From contig NC_009464.1 of the NCBI RefSeq assembly GCF_000063445.1, positions 372,001 through 436,000 of the forward strand: a stretch of DNA of 64,000 bases, written 5' to 3'. Origin of the DNA: Methanocella arvoryzae MRE50 (GTDB taxonomy: Archaea; Halobacteriota; Methanocellia; Methanocellales; Methanocellaceae). Position 1 is the first letter of the stretch. Each line of letters opens with the position of its first letter. Position numbers and translations under genes: made by a program. Below are positions 31,835 to 40,335 of this stretch, piece by piece. The notes under the pieces were generated by a model that was not told the origin of the DNA, did not search any database, and worked only from the letters and a program-made list of their open reading frames with translations.

Positions 31835-32120
31835 CTTGTTCTTAGTTCGCAAAGGCTCAAAGGCGCAAGGACGCAAAGAAATTACTGAAAAACTGGGTCC
31901 GGGAGGTATTGAGAGGTCGGAGAGGAGGTCGGAGAGGTTCACGGAGTTCAGAGAGAACGTTCAAGCGGGGAGGTCAAGGAGGTCATGGAGATCAGAGAGG
32001 AGGTTATGTAAGTACCCGGAGGTCAGAGAGAATTAACTTAAAAAACCTCTCCGACCTTTCCACACTCCCAATCCCCCTCTCAGACCTCGCTACCCTCTCG
32101 AACCTCCCAGCCTGAAAATC
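31835..32120. repeat. Low-complexity inverted repeat region between convergent operons
   Basis: Starts with a CGCAAAGGC-type periodic run (31849-31880), then purine-rich copies of GAGGTCGGAGAGG (31913-32030), then the complementary pyrimidine-rich run CCTCTCCGACCT and similar (32044-32110). So left and right halves are inverted to each other. It fills the 373-base gap between the E3 stop and the convergent lipoate-ligase stop. No gene is supported here; the small open frames are low-complexity artefacts. Confidence 0.6.
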
Positions 32121-32159
32121 CTCCCCCGCCTCCCGGGAACTCCCCGACCTCCAGGAGTT

Positions 32160-32909
32160 TCACCGAGAGCAGTTCCACTCATCCGAGCAGTACTTTGGTA
32201 CCAGCCGTCGGACTGCTTCGGCTTCTTCTAAAGAAAGCTCTCCCGGCTTCCAGCTCTTGCCTGCCGTGAAGCCGAGCAACAGGGCGTTGTAGAGCATCTG
32301 CAGTGACGGGCAGCCTTCTTCAGATGCCGAGGTGACGTAGTCTCTAAATGTTGTTACAGCCTTACCGTCCAGCTTTTTCTCCGAGGGTTTTAACACTGTA
32401 AACATGCTGTCTCTGTCGACGCTGTATAGGATAGTCCCGTGCTGGGTGAGGACTCCCTGTCGCCTGGTCTGGGCGCTGCCCGAAATTTTTCTGCCATTAA
32501 CAGTGACATCGTTGATCGGCCTGAACTCTGCCTTGATGTCCGTGATGGAGAGCCCGTTTACGATCCACCCGCAGATCTCTTTATATGAGGCCTTGATGTC
32601 TTTCGGGAAGTACCTCTCAGGCGCGATGACGCTGTAAGTGATCTCGCCCGAATGGTCGTGGTACACTGCCCCGCCGCCTGTACGCCTGCGGACAATGTCG
32701 ATGCCTTTCTCTTTACAGCCCGCTACGTTCACTTCGTCCTGCAGGCACTGGAAGCAGCCGATGGTGACGGCTGATGGCTTCCACCTGTAAAACCGTATCG
32801 TAGGCATGGACAGGCCGGCAGTGATGCCTTCTGCAATCGCCTCGTCTATGGCCATGTTCTCCGCTGCAGATCGCAGCTCGAGAGGGATTACTCTCCACAC
32901 TGGAAGCAC
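32160..32909 (-). CDS. lplA: Lipoate-protein ligase A, catalytic (N-terminal) subunit
   Basis: 249 residues from GTG 32909. The lipoate ligase signature RRRTGGGAVYHD and RFYRWKPSAVTIGCFQ are clear. It activates lipoate (or octanoate) with ATP and moves it to the E2 lysine. The C-terminal accessory domain of bacterial LplA is absent and is supplied by the separate gene just upstream (32888-33175), with which it overlaps by 22 bases, as in the split ligase of Thermoplasma. The operon converges with the PDH operon, whose E2 is the expected substrate. Confidence 0.9.
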   Translation of the reverse strand: MLPVWRVIPLELRSAAENMAIDEAIAEGITAGLSMPTIRFYRWKPSAVTIGCFQCLQDEVNVAGCKEKGIDIVRRRTGGGAVYHDHSGEITYSVIAPERYFPKDIKASYKEICGWIVNGLSITDIKAEFRPINDVTVNGRKISGSAQTRRQGVLTQHGTILYSVDRDSMFTVLKPSEKKLDGKAVTTFRDYVTSASEEGCPSLQMLYNALLLGFTAGKSWKPGELSLEEAEAVRRLVPKYCSDEWNCSR

Positions 32910-33175
32910 TCCGTAAAAAGTTGCGCTATTGTCTCAGAATCGATGCCGATCAGCTCCAGCTTACGGGCCATAATATGATTATCGATCACATCTTTAACTC
33001 TGTCCGCGGGCTCGTCTACCGGCAGGCCGGCAAGCAGCTCTTCGATCTCAAAGATGCCCTCTTCCGGATGCACGAAAAAATCGCCTGATAGCCGGATTCT
33101 CGCAGTCTGGCCACTCATGTCTATGGCTAGCCTGACCAGTTTGCCCCCGGGGACTTTTTTCTCGGCTCTGATCAT
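32888..33175 (-). CDS. lplB: Lipoate-protein ligase accessory (C-terminal-domain) subunit
   Basis: 95 residues from ATG 33175, which overlaps the rhodanese stop as ATGA; the longer frame from 33214 is rejected for this reason. Sequence features such as KKVPGGKLVRLAIDM and RIRLSGDFFVHPEEG match the LplA C-terminal domain made as a separate protein in archaea, which LplA needs for the adenylation step. It lies between rhodanese and lplA genes in a tight three-gene operon. Confidence 0.85.
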   Translation of the reverse strand: MIRAEKKVPGGKLVRLAIDMSGQTARIRLSGDFFVHPEEGIFEIEELLAGLPVDEPADRVKDVIDNHIMARKLELIGIDSETIAQLFTECFQCGE

Positions 33176-33564
33176 TGATAGCGGCTCTCTGTGGGCAGCC
33201 CGGACTGTTTCCACTCCCTGAGGCCGCCTTTATAGTCTCTGACGTTCGTGTAGCCCAGCCTGGTGAGTATCTTGGAGGCGCTGGTGCTGGCTGAGCAGAC
33301 GAAGCTGTCGCAGTACACGATGACCATTTCGTCTGGCCGTATCATGTTTTTGGCAGATTCCTCGATCTCGTCGAGCGGCAGGGACCTCGCGCCTTTGATG
33401 TGCTCCCGGTCGAAGTCGTTTCTGCTCCGGACATCCAGCAGTACGAATGGTTCGTTGTTGTCCATCATCCTCTTCAGGTGATCCATGCTGATCGACCTGA
33501 CGTGCGCCGTGTACAATGATAACACCAAAAAAGTTACGCGTTTGTCACGATAAAAATATTTCAT
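33172..33564 (-). CDS. Rhodanese-domain protein
   Basis: 130 residues (ATG 33564; a shorter start at 33486 would remove part of the fold). It has the rhodanese blocks FVLLDVRSRNDFDREHIKGA, the active-site loop VYCDSFVCSAS with the candidate catalytic cysteine, and GYTNVRDYKGGLREWKQSGLP. Rhodaneses carry persulfide sulfur. It is first in the operon with the split lipoate ligase, so a part in supplying or handling sulfur for lipoate or iron-sulfur clusters is an attractive inference. Confidence 0.85.
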   Translation of the reverse strand: MKYFYRDKRVTFLVLSLYTAHVRSISMDHLKRMMDNNEPFVLLDVRSRNDFDREHIKGARSLPLDEIEESAKNMIRPDEMVIVYCDSFVCSASTSASKILTRLGYTNVRDYKGGLREWKQSGLPTESRYQ

Positions 33565-33730
33565 TCGGTTTCAGTAGGTTTGAGTGACCGGTCGCCCGGC
33601 TTTTCACGCCTTCTGTCATATTATCAGCTTTCCAGTGTGCAGGAAATGGTCTGGTTATCCGTGACAGATCAAACGGAAACCTGCTTTTACAAGGCCATTT
33701 TAATATATTTATCAAGTTTTAAATGTTTCA

Positions 33731-33769
33731 TGATCAATTGCATCTGATGCGCGGATGCAATAGCGATCA
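33731..33769 (+). promoter_or_regulatory. Inverted repeat at the start of the secreted-protein message
   Basis: ATTGCATC (33737-33744) and GATGCAAT (33754-33761) are exact complements, extended by TGATC and GATCA outside. It lies about 25-30 bases downstream of a TATA-like TTAATATATTTATC (33700-33713) and just before the GGAGGG ribosome-binding site (33774-33779). It is either an operator at the transcription start or a leader hairpin. Confidence 0.45.
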
Positions 33770-33787
33770 TTGAGGAGGGTAATTGAG

Positions 33788-34222
33788 ATGAGAACATTGA
33801 GAATTGTATTGGCACTGCTGGCGCTATCCGTTTTCGCCGGTGCGGCGATGGCGGTGGGCAATGCAGCGACATCTGGATCAGCCATGGCACCATCTGCACA
33901 GATGGCGTCTTTGAAAATGCCCGGGATGGTACCGTCCCTCGATAAGCTGACAGCCAGGATCAACCTGATGGACAGGATCGGCAGCGAAGCGATGGATGAA
34001 GCAAGCGTAGCTGCGAGCAACGCAGTCAAAGGCAAGGCAGCACAGATGACCTATGGCATCCAGAAGAACATTGTCCAGAACATGGGAAAAATGTCCGGGG
34101 CGATCTCACTGCCCGGTATGAGCCCTGTAACCGGCCGGCTCAACGACATGAGAGCGATACCCGCTCCCGGTCCGATGAATATGCCTGACTGGACGACGCC
34201 GGGAATAATTTTTACCCTTTAG
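33788..34222 (+). CDS. Small secreted protein, Met/Ala-rich
   Basis: 144 residues from ATG 33788, chosen because GGAGGG is 8 bases upstream; an in-frame TTG at 33770 lies before the ribosome site. A clear signal peptide (MRTLRIVLALLALSVFAGAAMA) is followed by a mature region rich in Met, Ala, Gly and Pro with several MPGM/MSP-like motifs. No family is recognised. Two other secreted low-complexity proteins lie at 37826-38441 and 38598-39293, so this part of the chromosome is a cluster of surface or extracellular proteins. Confidence 0.7.
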   Translation: MRTLRIVLALLALSVFAGAAMAVGNAATSGSAMAPSAQMASLKMPGMVPSLDKLTARINLMDRIGSEAMDEASVAASNAVKGKAAQMTYGIQKNIVQNMGKMSGAISLPGMSPVTGRLNDMRAIPAPGPMNMPDWTTPGIIFTL

Positions 34223-34288
34223 GTCTGGGTAATTATTAGAAAAAGGTATTGAGGCACAGAGGGTAGAACCCCTCTGCAGCCTTTCTGC

Positions 34289-35998
34289 TCATGCGGTCTT
34301 GATTCTGGCGATTTCTTCCAGGCCGAGTTCCTTGATTGAGGTTTCCCTCATCTTGTACTTCTGGATTTTCCCCGACACAGTCATAGGGAACTCGTCTACG
34401 AACTTGATGTACTTTGGAATCTTGTAGTGGGCGATCTTGCCCTTGCAGTATTCCTTTATTTCGCCTTCGGTCAGCTTGCAGCCGTTCTTGACCTTGACCC
34501 ACGCCATCAGTTCTTCCCCATACTTGAGGTCCGGGACGCCTATCACCTGGGCATCGCTGATCATCGGGTGGGTGTAGAGGAACTCTTCGACCTCCCTCGG
34601 GTAGATGTTCTCTCCGCCTCTGATTACCATGTCTTTGATGCGGCCGGTGATCTTGCAGTAGCCATCCTCGTCCAGCACTCCGAGGTCGCCGGTATGGAGC
34701 CAGCCTTTCTCGTCAATGGCCAGAGCGGTAGCATCCGGGTTCTTGTAGTACCCCTCCATAATCATGTAGCCTCTGGCGCAAATCTCTCCCGGCACGCCTC
34801 TGGGAACGATTTCTCCGGTTTTCGGGTCGATGATCTTGATTTCAGTATGGGGCATCGGCTTGCCTACTGTGGAGACTCTCTTCTCAAGCGAGTCGTCAGT
34901 AGAAGACATCGTCAGCCCCGGCGAGGCTTCAGTCTGGCCATAGGTGATGACGATATCCCGCATATTCATGAGGTTGTTAACTTTCTTCATGTACTCGATC
35001 GGGCAGGGTGAGCCGGCCATAATGCCCGTGCGCAGCGAACTCAGGTCAAACTTGCTGAACAGGGGATGCTCCAGCTCTGCGATGAACATGGTCGGCACAC
35101 CATGAACTGCGGTGCACTTCTCTTTTTCGATGGCGGTCAGCGTCGCTATCGGGTCGAAGTGCTCGGCGGGCAGGACCATGGTAGCCCCATGAGTCATGCA
35201 TGCCAGGTTCGAAAGTACCATGCCGAAACAGTGGTAGAATGGCACAGGTATGCACAGCTTGTCCTTTTCGGTGAACTTCATGTATTCGCCGATGAAATAG
35301 CCGTTATTCAGGAGATTATGATGCGTGAGCACCACGCCTTTGGGGAAACCTGTGGTGCCTGAGGTGTACTGAATGTTGATAGGATCGTCAAAGGACAGCG
35401 TGCCCTGCACCGTACACAGCGCAGCGTCCGGGATCTCATCGCCCTTCTCGAGCATCTCATCCCAGGTGTACATGTAGTCCTTCTTGTCGCCGCGAATCAG
35501 GACTACGGATCTCAGGAACGGAAGATTTTCGGAGTTGATATTACAGGGCCTGGACGTCTTGACTTCGGGGCAGACGTCCTCGAGCATCTTCACGTAGTCC
35601 GAGGTCTTGAAACTTTCAATGAGCACCAGGCCCTGTGCTTCGGACTGCTGCAGTACGTACTCCAGTTCATGGGTCCGGTATGCAGGGTTGATGTTGATCA
35701 GGATAATGCCGACTTTAGCCGTGGCAAACTGCATGATGACCCATTCGGCAACGTTTGTTGCCCAGATGGCTACACGGTCGCCCTTCTTGTAGCCCATGCT
35801 TAATAATCCCTTAGCTGCCCTGTTCACCTGCTGCTGAAATTCCTGCCAGGTATAGCGAAGCCCCTGGTGTTCTGATACAAGCGCATCCCTTTCGGGATAC
35901 GTGCTGGCGATCTCATCGAACATGTCACCGATAGTCATGCCGATGAGGGGCTTGTCAGATCCCGTGTATGCGTAGCTTAGGGATTTTCGTTTAAGCAT
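34289..35998 (-). CDS. Acyl-CoA synthetase (AMP-forming)
   Basis: 569 residues. The ATP/AMP motifs are YTSGTTGFPKGVVLTHHN, ITYGQTEASPG, GWLHTGDLGVLDEDGY and the C-terminal lysine motif MTVSGKIQKYKMRE. Overall similarity is to medium-chain / long-chain fatty acyl-CoA ligases (FadD, fatty-acid group). It activates a carboxylic acid with ATP to acyl-CoA. Its promoter (TATAAATA at 36077-36084 on the minus strand) lies downstream of three palindromes (36121-36166). The gene diverges from the PaaK-type ligase at 36430. Substrate is unknown. Confidence 0.9.
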   Translation of the reverse strand: MLKRKSLSYAYTGSDKPLIGMTIGDMFDEIASTYPERDALVSEHQGLRYTWQEFQQQVNRAAKGLLSMGYKKGDRVAIWATNVAEWVIMQFATAKVGIILININPAYRTHELEYVLQQSEAQGLVLIESFKTSDYVKMLEDVCPEVKTSRPCNINSENLPFLRSVVLIRGDKKDYMYTWDEMLEKGDEIPDAALCTVQGTLSFDDPINIQYTSGTTGFPKGVVLTHHNLLNNGYFIGEYMKFTEKDKLCIPVPFYHCFGMVLSNLACMTHGATMVLPAEHFDPIATLTAIEKEKCTAVHGVPTMFIAELEHPLFSKFDLSSLRTGIMAGSPCPIEYMKKVNNLMNMRDIVITYGQTEASPGLTMSSTDDSLEKRVSTVGKPMPHTEIKIIDPKTGEIVPRGVPGEICARGYMIMEGYYKNPDATALAIDEKGWLHTGDLGVLDEDGYCKITGRIKDMVIRGGENIYPREVEEFLYTHPMISDAQVIGVPDLKYGEELMAWVKVKNGCKLTEGEIKEYCKGKIAHYKIPKYIKFVDEFPMTVSGKIQKYKMRETSIKELGLEEIARIKTA

Positions 35999-36076
35999 TT
36001 CTAACCACCGAATATCATATGGCTGTCAAATGCAGCCAGTATGTTAACACGTGTCATTGTAGAGTAGGTTTTCGTG

Positions 36077-36084
36077 TATTTATA
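36077..36084 (-). promoter_or_regulatory. TATA box of the acyl-CoA synthetase gene
   Basis: On the minus strand TATAAATA matches the archaeal TATA consensus closely; transcription would start near 36053, leaving a leader of about 55 bases before the ATG at 35998. The three palindromes at 36121-36166 lie 37 bases or more upstream of it, a position typical for an activator. Confidence 0.6.
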
Positions 36085-36120
36085 CCTAACCCTGCAATAC
36101 ATAGCACCTGTGCCTTGATC

Positions 36121-36166
36121 GGCAAGTACTTGCCACGGCAGGTATTTGCGACGGCAAGTACTTGCC
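36121..36166. promoter_or_regulatory. Three palindromic operators spaced exactly 16 bp
   Basis: GGCAAGTACTTGCC at 36121-36134, a degenerate copy GGCAGGTATTTGCG at 36137-36150, and a second perfect GGCAAGTACTTGCC at 36153-36166. Each is a 14-bp palindrome, with starts 16 bases apart. They lie in the region between divergent acyl-CoA and aryl-CoA ligase genes. This is a strong candidate for cooperative binding of a dimeric regulator that may sense an acyl-CoA or organic acid. The rest of 35999-36429 shows only promoter-like A/T-rich DNA. Confidence 0.75.
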
Positions 36167-36429
36167 GCACTTGCACGATTGCTAGCCATACTAATAAAAA
36201 TGCTCGGCTCTTAAATCTTTCGTAGCGATAAGCAATAATGAAGATAGCGTATAAACAATTATCATGATTATAGATTAGGAATTATCGATTCAGCCATTCC
36301 AGGGCAATACTATCCCCACATGATTGCTTTCAGACCACTTATTCAGCATATATATGCTGAGCCGTACAGATTCGGTATATATGTTAAAGTGATCTGCTGA
36401 AATAGTTGTAGCGTTAGGTGGGTCGGTAG

Positions 36430-37806
36430 ATGCTGAGACCGGATAACAAGTACTGGAACAGAGAACTGGAGACGATGCGCCCGGAAGAGCGCGATCAGAG
36501 GATTCTGAAGCAGATCAAATACCAGCTGAACTATGTTTACAATAATATCCCATTCTACAGGAGACTGTATGATGCTAAGGGCTTCAAGCCGGAAATGGTA
36601 AAGACCCTCGCCGATTTCACGAAAAAGGTACCCATCATCAAGAAGAGCATGCTCCGGGAAAGCCAGGCAATGTATCCTCCTTTCGGGGATTACTGGGGCG
36701 GTAAGGACGTTTACCGGATACACGGCTCATCAGGCACGACAGGAATCCCGACCCTGTATGCGATATCTAAGAAGGACTGGGATCACATCTCCGATGTCCA
36801 GGCGATGTGTTATTACAGCACGGGTATCCGGTCGCACGATACCGTGCAGGTATCGATGCTCCTCAGCCTGTTCATGGGCGGATGGGGTGCCGTACTGGCA
36901 TCCGAGCGCATCGGCGCCAGGACATTCCCGATAGGTGCCGGTAACACAGAGCAGCAGGCTACTTTGATGAAAATTCTGAAGCCCAGCGTACTTACCTGTA
37001 CTCCCACATATGCGATCCATCTTGGCATGGTGGCCAAAGAAATCGGCATAGACCCTCGTGAGATCGGGGTAAAGAAAGGTGTTTTCCTGGGAGAGCCGGG
37101 GGCAGGTATCCCGAGCATCAGGAGACGTATCGAAGATATCTGGGGCTTGAAAGCTTATGACTGCGGCTCTACCTCTGAAGTGACTCCATGGGCAACCAAC
37201 TGCGAATGCGAGGAGCAGGCAGGTATGCACTGCTACACTGATCAAGTATATACTGAGATCGTAAGCGAGGACGACCCGAACGAAGGGATGGCCTATGGCG
37301 AAGAGGGCGGTATCGTGTATACTACCCTGTATCGTGAGTCCCAGCCGATGATCCGGTTCTGGTCAGGCGACAGATCCATGATGACGATGGAGAAGTGCAA
37401 CTGTGGCAGGACATATCCGCGCCTTCCGAAAGGAATCTTTGGCAGGCTGGATGATATGCTGATCATCAGGGGAGTCAACACATTCCCGAGCGCCATTGAA
37501 GAGGCCATCAGGAAGTGCGAAAACGCGGGCGCCGAGTTCAGGATCATCGTGACCAGGCCTAAAGACATGGATCTTGTAGCGCTGGAAGTCGAGCACCGGG
37601 ATGGCCTGTTCGATGGACTATCAGAAACAGAGATCAAACGTCTTAAACAGGAGCTCATAAGCGAAATCGCAAATAATGTGAAAGCAGGCTGCGGTATCAG
37701 CACTTCAGTAGAGATCGTCAGCCCCCGTACTCTGCCCGTGGCTCAGCTAAAAAGCAAGCGAGTCGTAGACCGGCGGACAGGAGTCTGGACTGATTGCAAG
37801 CCTTGA
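36430..37806 (+). CDS. Phenylacetate-CoA ligase family protein (PaaK-type)
   Basis: 458 residues from ATG 36430 with GGTGGG upstream. The PaaK-type N-terminus (YVYNNIPFYRRLYDAKGF), the ATP motif HGSSGTTGIPTLYAIS, DCGSTSEVTPWATNCEC, FWSGDRSMM and IFGRLDDMLIIRGVNTFPS are all present. Methanogens use such ligases to activate aryl acids such as phenylacetate, which ferredoxin-linked oxidoreductases then convert to aromatic 2-oxo acids. The 2-oxoacid oxidoreductase at 39504-42293 is nearby but not in the same operon, so a pathway link is only suggestive. Confidence 0.87.
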   Translation: MLRPDNKYWNRELETMRPEERDQRILKQIKYQLNYVYNNIPFYRRLYDAKGFKPEMVKTLADFTKKVPIIKKSMLRESQAMYPPFGDYWGGKDVYRIHGSSGTTGIPTLYAISKKDWDHISDVQAMCYYSTGIRSHDTVQVSMLLSLFMGGWGAVLASERIGARTFPIGAGNTEQQATLMKILKPSVLTCTPTYAIHLGMVAKEIGIDPREIGVKKGVFLGEPGAGIPSIRRRIEDIWGLKAYDCGSTSEVTPWATNCECEEQAGMHCYTDQVYTEIVSEDDPNEGMAYGEEGGIVYTTLYRESQPMIRFWSGDRSMMTMEKCNCGRTYPRLPKGIFGRLDDMLIIRGVNTFPSAIEEAIRKCENAGAEFRIIVTRPKDMDLVALEVEHRDGLFDGLSETEIKRLKQELISEIANNVKAGCGISTSVEIVSPRTLPVAQLKSKRVVDRRTGVWTDCKP

Positions 37807-37825
37807 AGCAGGCTTGCTTCAGCCC

Positions 37826-38441
37826 TCAACACTGTTTTTTATTTTCAGGCGGACAGTACTGAGTCCGGCACTCGAACGGCGTGTACATTTCTGTGCAGGC
37901 ACTCATACAGGATTCTCCTTCTACGACAGCCGGGGGTTCACCACCCATTGCTTGCACAGACGCTGCCGACGGGCCGCTGCCACCCGGAGCCGGGCCCTGC
38001 TGTGCAAACCCCCCGTATTCTCCACCATAGATCGTGCTCTGGATATTGAATAGTGCTGTATGGCCCCGGGCGTCCGCCGGTCTGTCCTGCGGCGGCCCCA
38101 GGAATGCCGTACAGGTTTTCCTGCACAATTCCGGACTGGGGCGATGGCGGGCTCGAGATGCCCAGCGGGCCGAAACCATTCCGATCGTATCCCTGCGACA
38201 TAAAGCTGGTACCACCATACTGCTGGCCAGGGCCATAGCCGATGTTGCCGCCGAAGGTCGAGCCTCCACCTGACATCGACTGCTGGCCCCCCATGGCACC
38301 TCCTGATGACGTGCTCCCGCCCGTCGAGCTTCCCGTCGAGCCCTGGGCACTGGCCTGGTGAGGTAATAGTAAGAAGAGTATACATGTCAGGACGACCAGC
38401 ACACAGGATATGCGGACACTTCGTCTCATCATATAAATCAC
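37826..38441 (-). pseudogene. Secreted Gly/Ser-rich protein gene with a frameshift
   Basis: From ATG 38441 (or 38429) a signal peptide (SCVLVVLTCILFLLLPHQASA) leads into a Gly/Ser/Gln-rich region. Around 38040-38060, after RPGPYSTIQ, that frame becomes unlikely, while a second frame continues the same composition (IYGGEYGGFAQQGPAPGG) and ends in a cysteine-rich tail (CMSACTEMYTPFECRTQYC) at 37826. One extra base in the sequence explains both. It could be a real mutation, a sequence error or programmed frameshifting. Whole product about 200 residues, extracellular, family unknown. Confidence 0.6.
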
Positions 38442-38597
38442 ATAGTCATTGAGTTTGGGTTCCCCGATGAAATAACTACCCCGGCGTATCGCTGGATACC
38501 GGCGTCCTGAAGTAAAAAGGTTGAACGATGGCGGAAGGATCTGCTTCAGCCATCATCCCTGCTACCTACGGCTTATATCCTGGCTGCGATCTGGCGG

Positions 38598-39293
38598 CTA
38601 CTTCAAGGTGGACCCGAAGGCGTTCGACGTCAGTGAGACACCGCCGAAGGGCACTGCCAGCGCATTGCTGAAGCCGTTCGCTGTCAGGCCAGGAATAGAG
38701 GTGAAGCCGGTAGAGGACAGCTGCGTCGAGGTCGGGGAAATCAGCACGTTGCTGAAGCCGTTGGCCGTAATACCGGGCTGGGTGACGAATCCCTGAGAGC
38801 TCAGTGTAGTACTGAACGGGGATGCGAACGAGTTACTGAAGCCGCTCGCAGTTATGCCGTTCGCCTGGTTGAAGGCGTTGGAGAAAGTATTGGATGCTCC
38901 GAACGGAGATGCGAACGCGTTGGTAGTGCCCATGCCTGTTATGCCGCCCGTCTGACCAAAGACGTTAGAGAAGGTGTTAGCTCCGCCGAACGGAGATGCA
39001 AAGGCATTGGTAGTACCCATACCTGTTATACCGCCAGTCTGGCCAAAGACGCTGGAAAACGCGTTTGATCCCGAAAACGGCGAAGCGAACGCATTACTTG
39101 TGCCCGTTCCGAAAGTGCTACCGATAGAGCCGAAGCCGGTCGAGAAGCCTGTCGTGCCTCCCTTTCCGGCAGTTGCAGTGCTCGTGCCTGATCCTGCCGC
39201 TCCCGAAGTCGCGGCATCGGCTAATCCAATCATCCCGATACCGACCGCCAATACCAATAACACGGTCAGTGCAATCCGAATCTTGCCTGTCAT
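38598..39293 (-). CDS. Secreted protein with six FG-rich 25-29-residue repeats
   Basis: 231 residues from ATG 39293 (an upstream in-frame start at 39344 lies before the signal peptide). The signal peptide is IRIALTVLLVLAVGIGMIGLADA. After a Gly/Thr/Ser spacer come six tandem units with the core NAFASPF and VFGQTGGITG: three of 29 residues, two of 28 and a shorter last one. Almost no charged residues occur in the mature protein. It should be extracellular and either disordered or a stacked beta structure. No family recognised. Confidence 0.7.
   Translation of the reverse strand: MTGKIRIALTVLLVLAVGIGMIGLADAATSGAAGSGTSTATAGKGGTTGFSTGFGSIGSTFGTGTSNAFASPFSGSNAFSSVFGQTGGITGMGTTNAFASPFGGANTFSNVFGQTGGITGMGTTNAFASPFGASNTFSNAFNQANGITASGFSNSFASPFSTTLSSQGFVTQPGITANGFSNVLISPTSTQLSSTGFTSIPGLTANGFSNALAVPFGGVSLTSNAFGSTLK
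38601..39104 (-). repeat. Tandem 84-87-bp coding repeats
   Basis: Six in-frame units encode the FG-rich repeats. Those nearest the N-terminus (for example around 38918-39090) are almost identical at DNA level, and those nearest the C-terminus have diverged, suggesting recent duplication at one end. Confidence 0.7.
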
Positions 39294-39503
39294 GTTCTCA
39301 CACCAAATCAGGATTACGGGGACTTTACATAACTGATGCTGCACGATTCAACGCCACTTCGCTTGCATCCCGGGGCGGCAAGTCAGGTTTGACAGAATAA
39401 AAATACAAATGTGCACTTTTCCTGTGCCGGAAGCCGGCGCGAACGTTAGGAAAAGGTGTGCGGGGAGCCTGTAAATTATATGAAAAATGGGGAGAGAGCT
39501 TAT

Positions 39504-39803
39504 TCACTCTCTCTTCATTTTAATACACTTGGAGGGACATTCGTTTGCGCAGATACCGCAGCCCTTGCAGTAGTCGTAGTCGATGTTCAGATCATCGTCG
39601 ATACAGGCTTCGGGACAATACAGGATACAGTTCCCGCACTTCTTGCAGGCCTCGATTTCAAGCTCTGGCTTGAACGTCCTCCAGGTGCCGGTCTTGCCTG
39701 CGGCACCATGCTGCGGCTTCGATGCCGGGGTCACCGGCAGATCCCACTTGTTCTTGCCGCCTTTGACGCCGGCACTCATTTGAACTGTCTTAGCTTTCAG
39801 CAC
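39504..39803 (-). CDS. porD: 2-oxoacid:ferredoxin oxidoreductase, delta (ferredoxin) subunit
   Basis: 99 residues from GTG 39803, overlapping the gamma stop. Two 4Fe-4S motifs, [15 protein letters not shown] and [15 protein letters not shown], are in the C-terminal half, and the N-terminus has the family's [10 protein letters not shown]. It passes electrons from the thiamine enzyme to ferredoxin. Last gene in a beta-alpha-gamma-delta operon. The type (pyruvate or branched-chain 2-oxo acids) cannot be fixed from this subunit. Confidence 0.9.
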   Translation of the reverse strand: MLKAKTVQMSAGVKGGKNKWDLPVTPASKPQHGAAGKTGTWRTFKPELEIEACKKCGNCILYCPEACIDDDLNIDYDYCKGCGICANECPSKCIKMKRE

Positions 39804-40333
39804 ATGACCACCTTCTCGTATGCTTCCCTGGCTGCGTTCACGTTTCTCTCGTCGCTGAACGTTTCCTTGATCGCGGCCAGTGCCGAGTCCAGGCCGACCA
39901 CGTTTAGCTTCGCCAGCGCTCCAAGGATGGGCGTGTTCAGGATCGGGTTGCCTGACAGGACCAGCCCCATCTTCAAAGCGATGTCTGTCACATTCACAGT
40001 AGCCACCTTGAAGTCGCCCTGGGGCAGCTTCGCGTGGTGGTTGGTATTAACAATCAGCAGTCCTCCGGACTTGAGCCCGTCTGTGACGTTCACCAGATCG
40101 AGGATCGAGTCGTCCAGCACCACGACGATGTCGGGCTGGTAAATCTGGCTGGAGATCTTGATCTCATCTTCGCTTATACGGGTGAAGGACGTAACTGGCG
40201 CTCCCCGGCGCTCTGCGCCATAGAGCGGGAAGGCAGTACTGTACTTGCCTTCGAGGAAAGCCGCCTGCGCGAGCAGTTTGGATGCGGTCACGCCGCCCTG
40301 CCCTCCTCTGGAGTGGAACCTTATTTCCAGCAT
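39797..40333 (-). CDS. porC: 2-oxoacid:ferredoxin oxidoreductase, gamma subunit
   Basis: 178 residues. The N-terminus [20 protein letters not shown] is the signature of the gamma subunit, and [18 protein letters not shown] is typical of the pyruvate/2-oxoisovalerate enzymes. It starts 3 bases after the alpha stop and overlaps the delta start. Part of the four-subunit heteromer. Confidence 0.9.
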   Translation of the reverse strand: MLEIRFHSRGGQGGVTASKLLAQAAFLEGKYSTAFPLYGAERRGAPVTSFTRISEDEIKISSQIYQPDIVVVLDDSILDLVNVTDGLKSGGLLIVNTNHHAKLPQGDFKVATVNVTDIALKMGLVLSGNPILNTPILGALAKLNVVGLDSALAAIKETFSDERNVNAAREAYEKVVMC

Positions 40334-40335
40334 TG

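Noticed and set aside
31836-32115. Short Arg/Ser/Glu-rich open frames in the low-complexity gap
   Set aside because: They are translations of periodic GAGGTC repeats in several frames and not genes.
34236-34502. An 88-residue minus-strand frame at the end of the acyl-CoA synthetase gene
   Set aside because: It is a different frame inside the conserved C-terminal domain of that enzyme.
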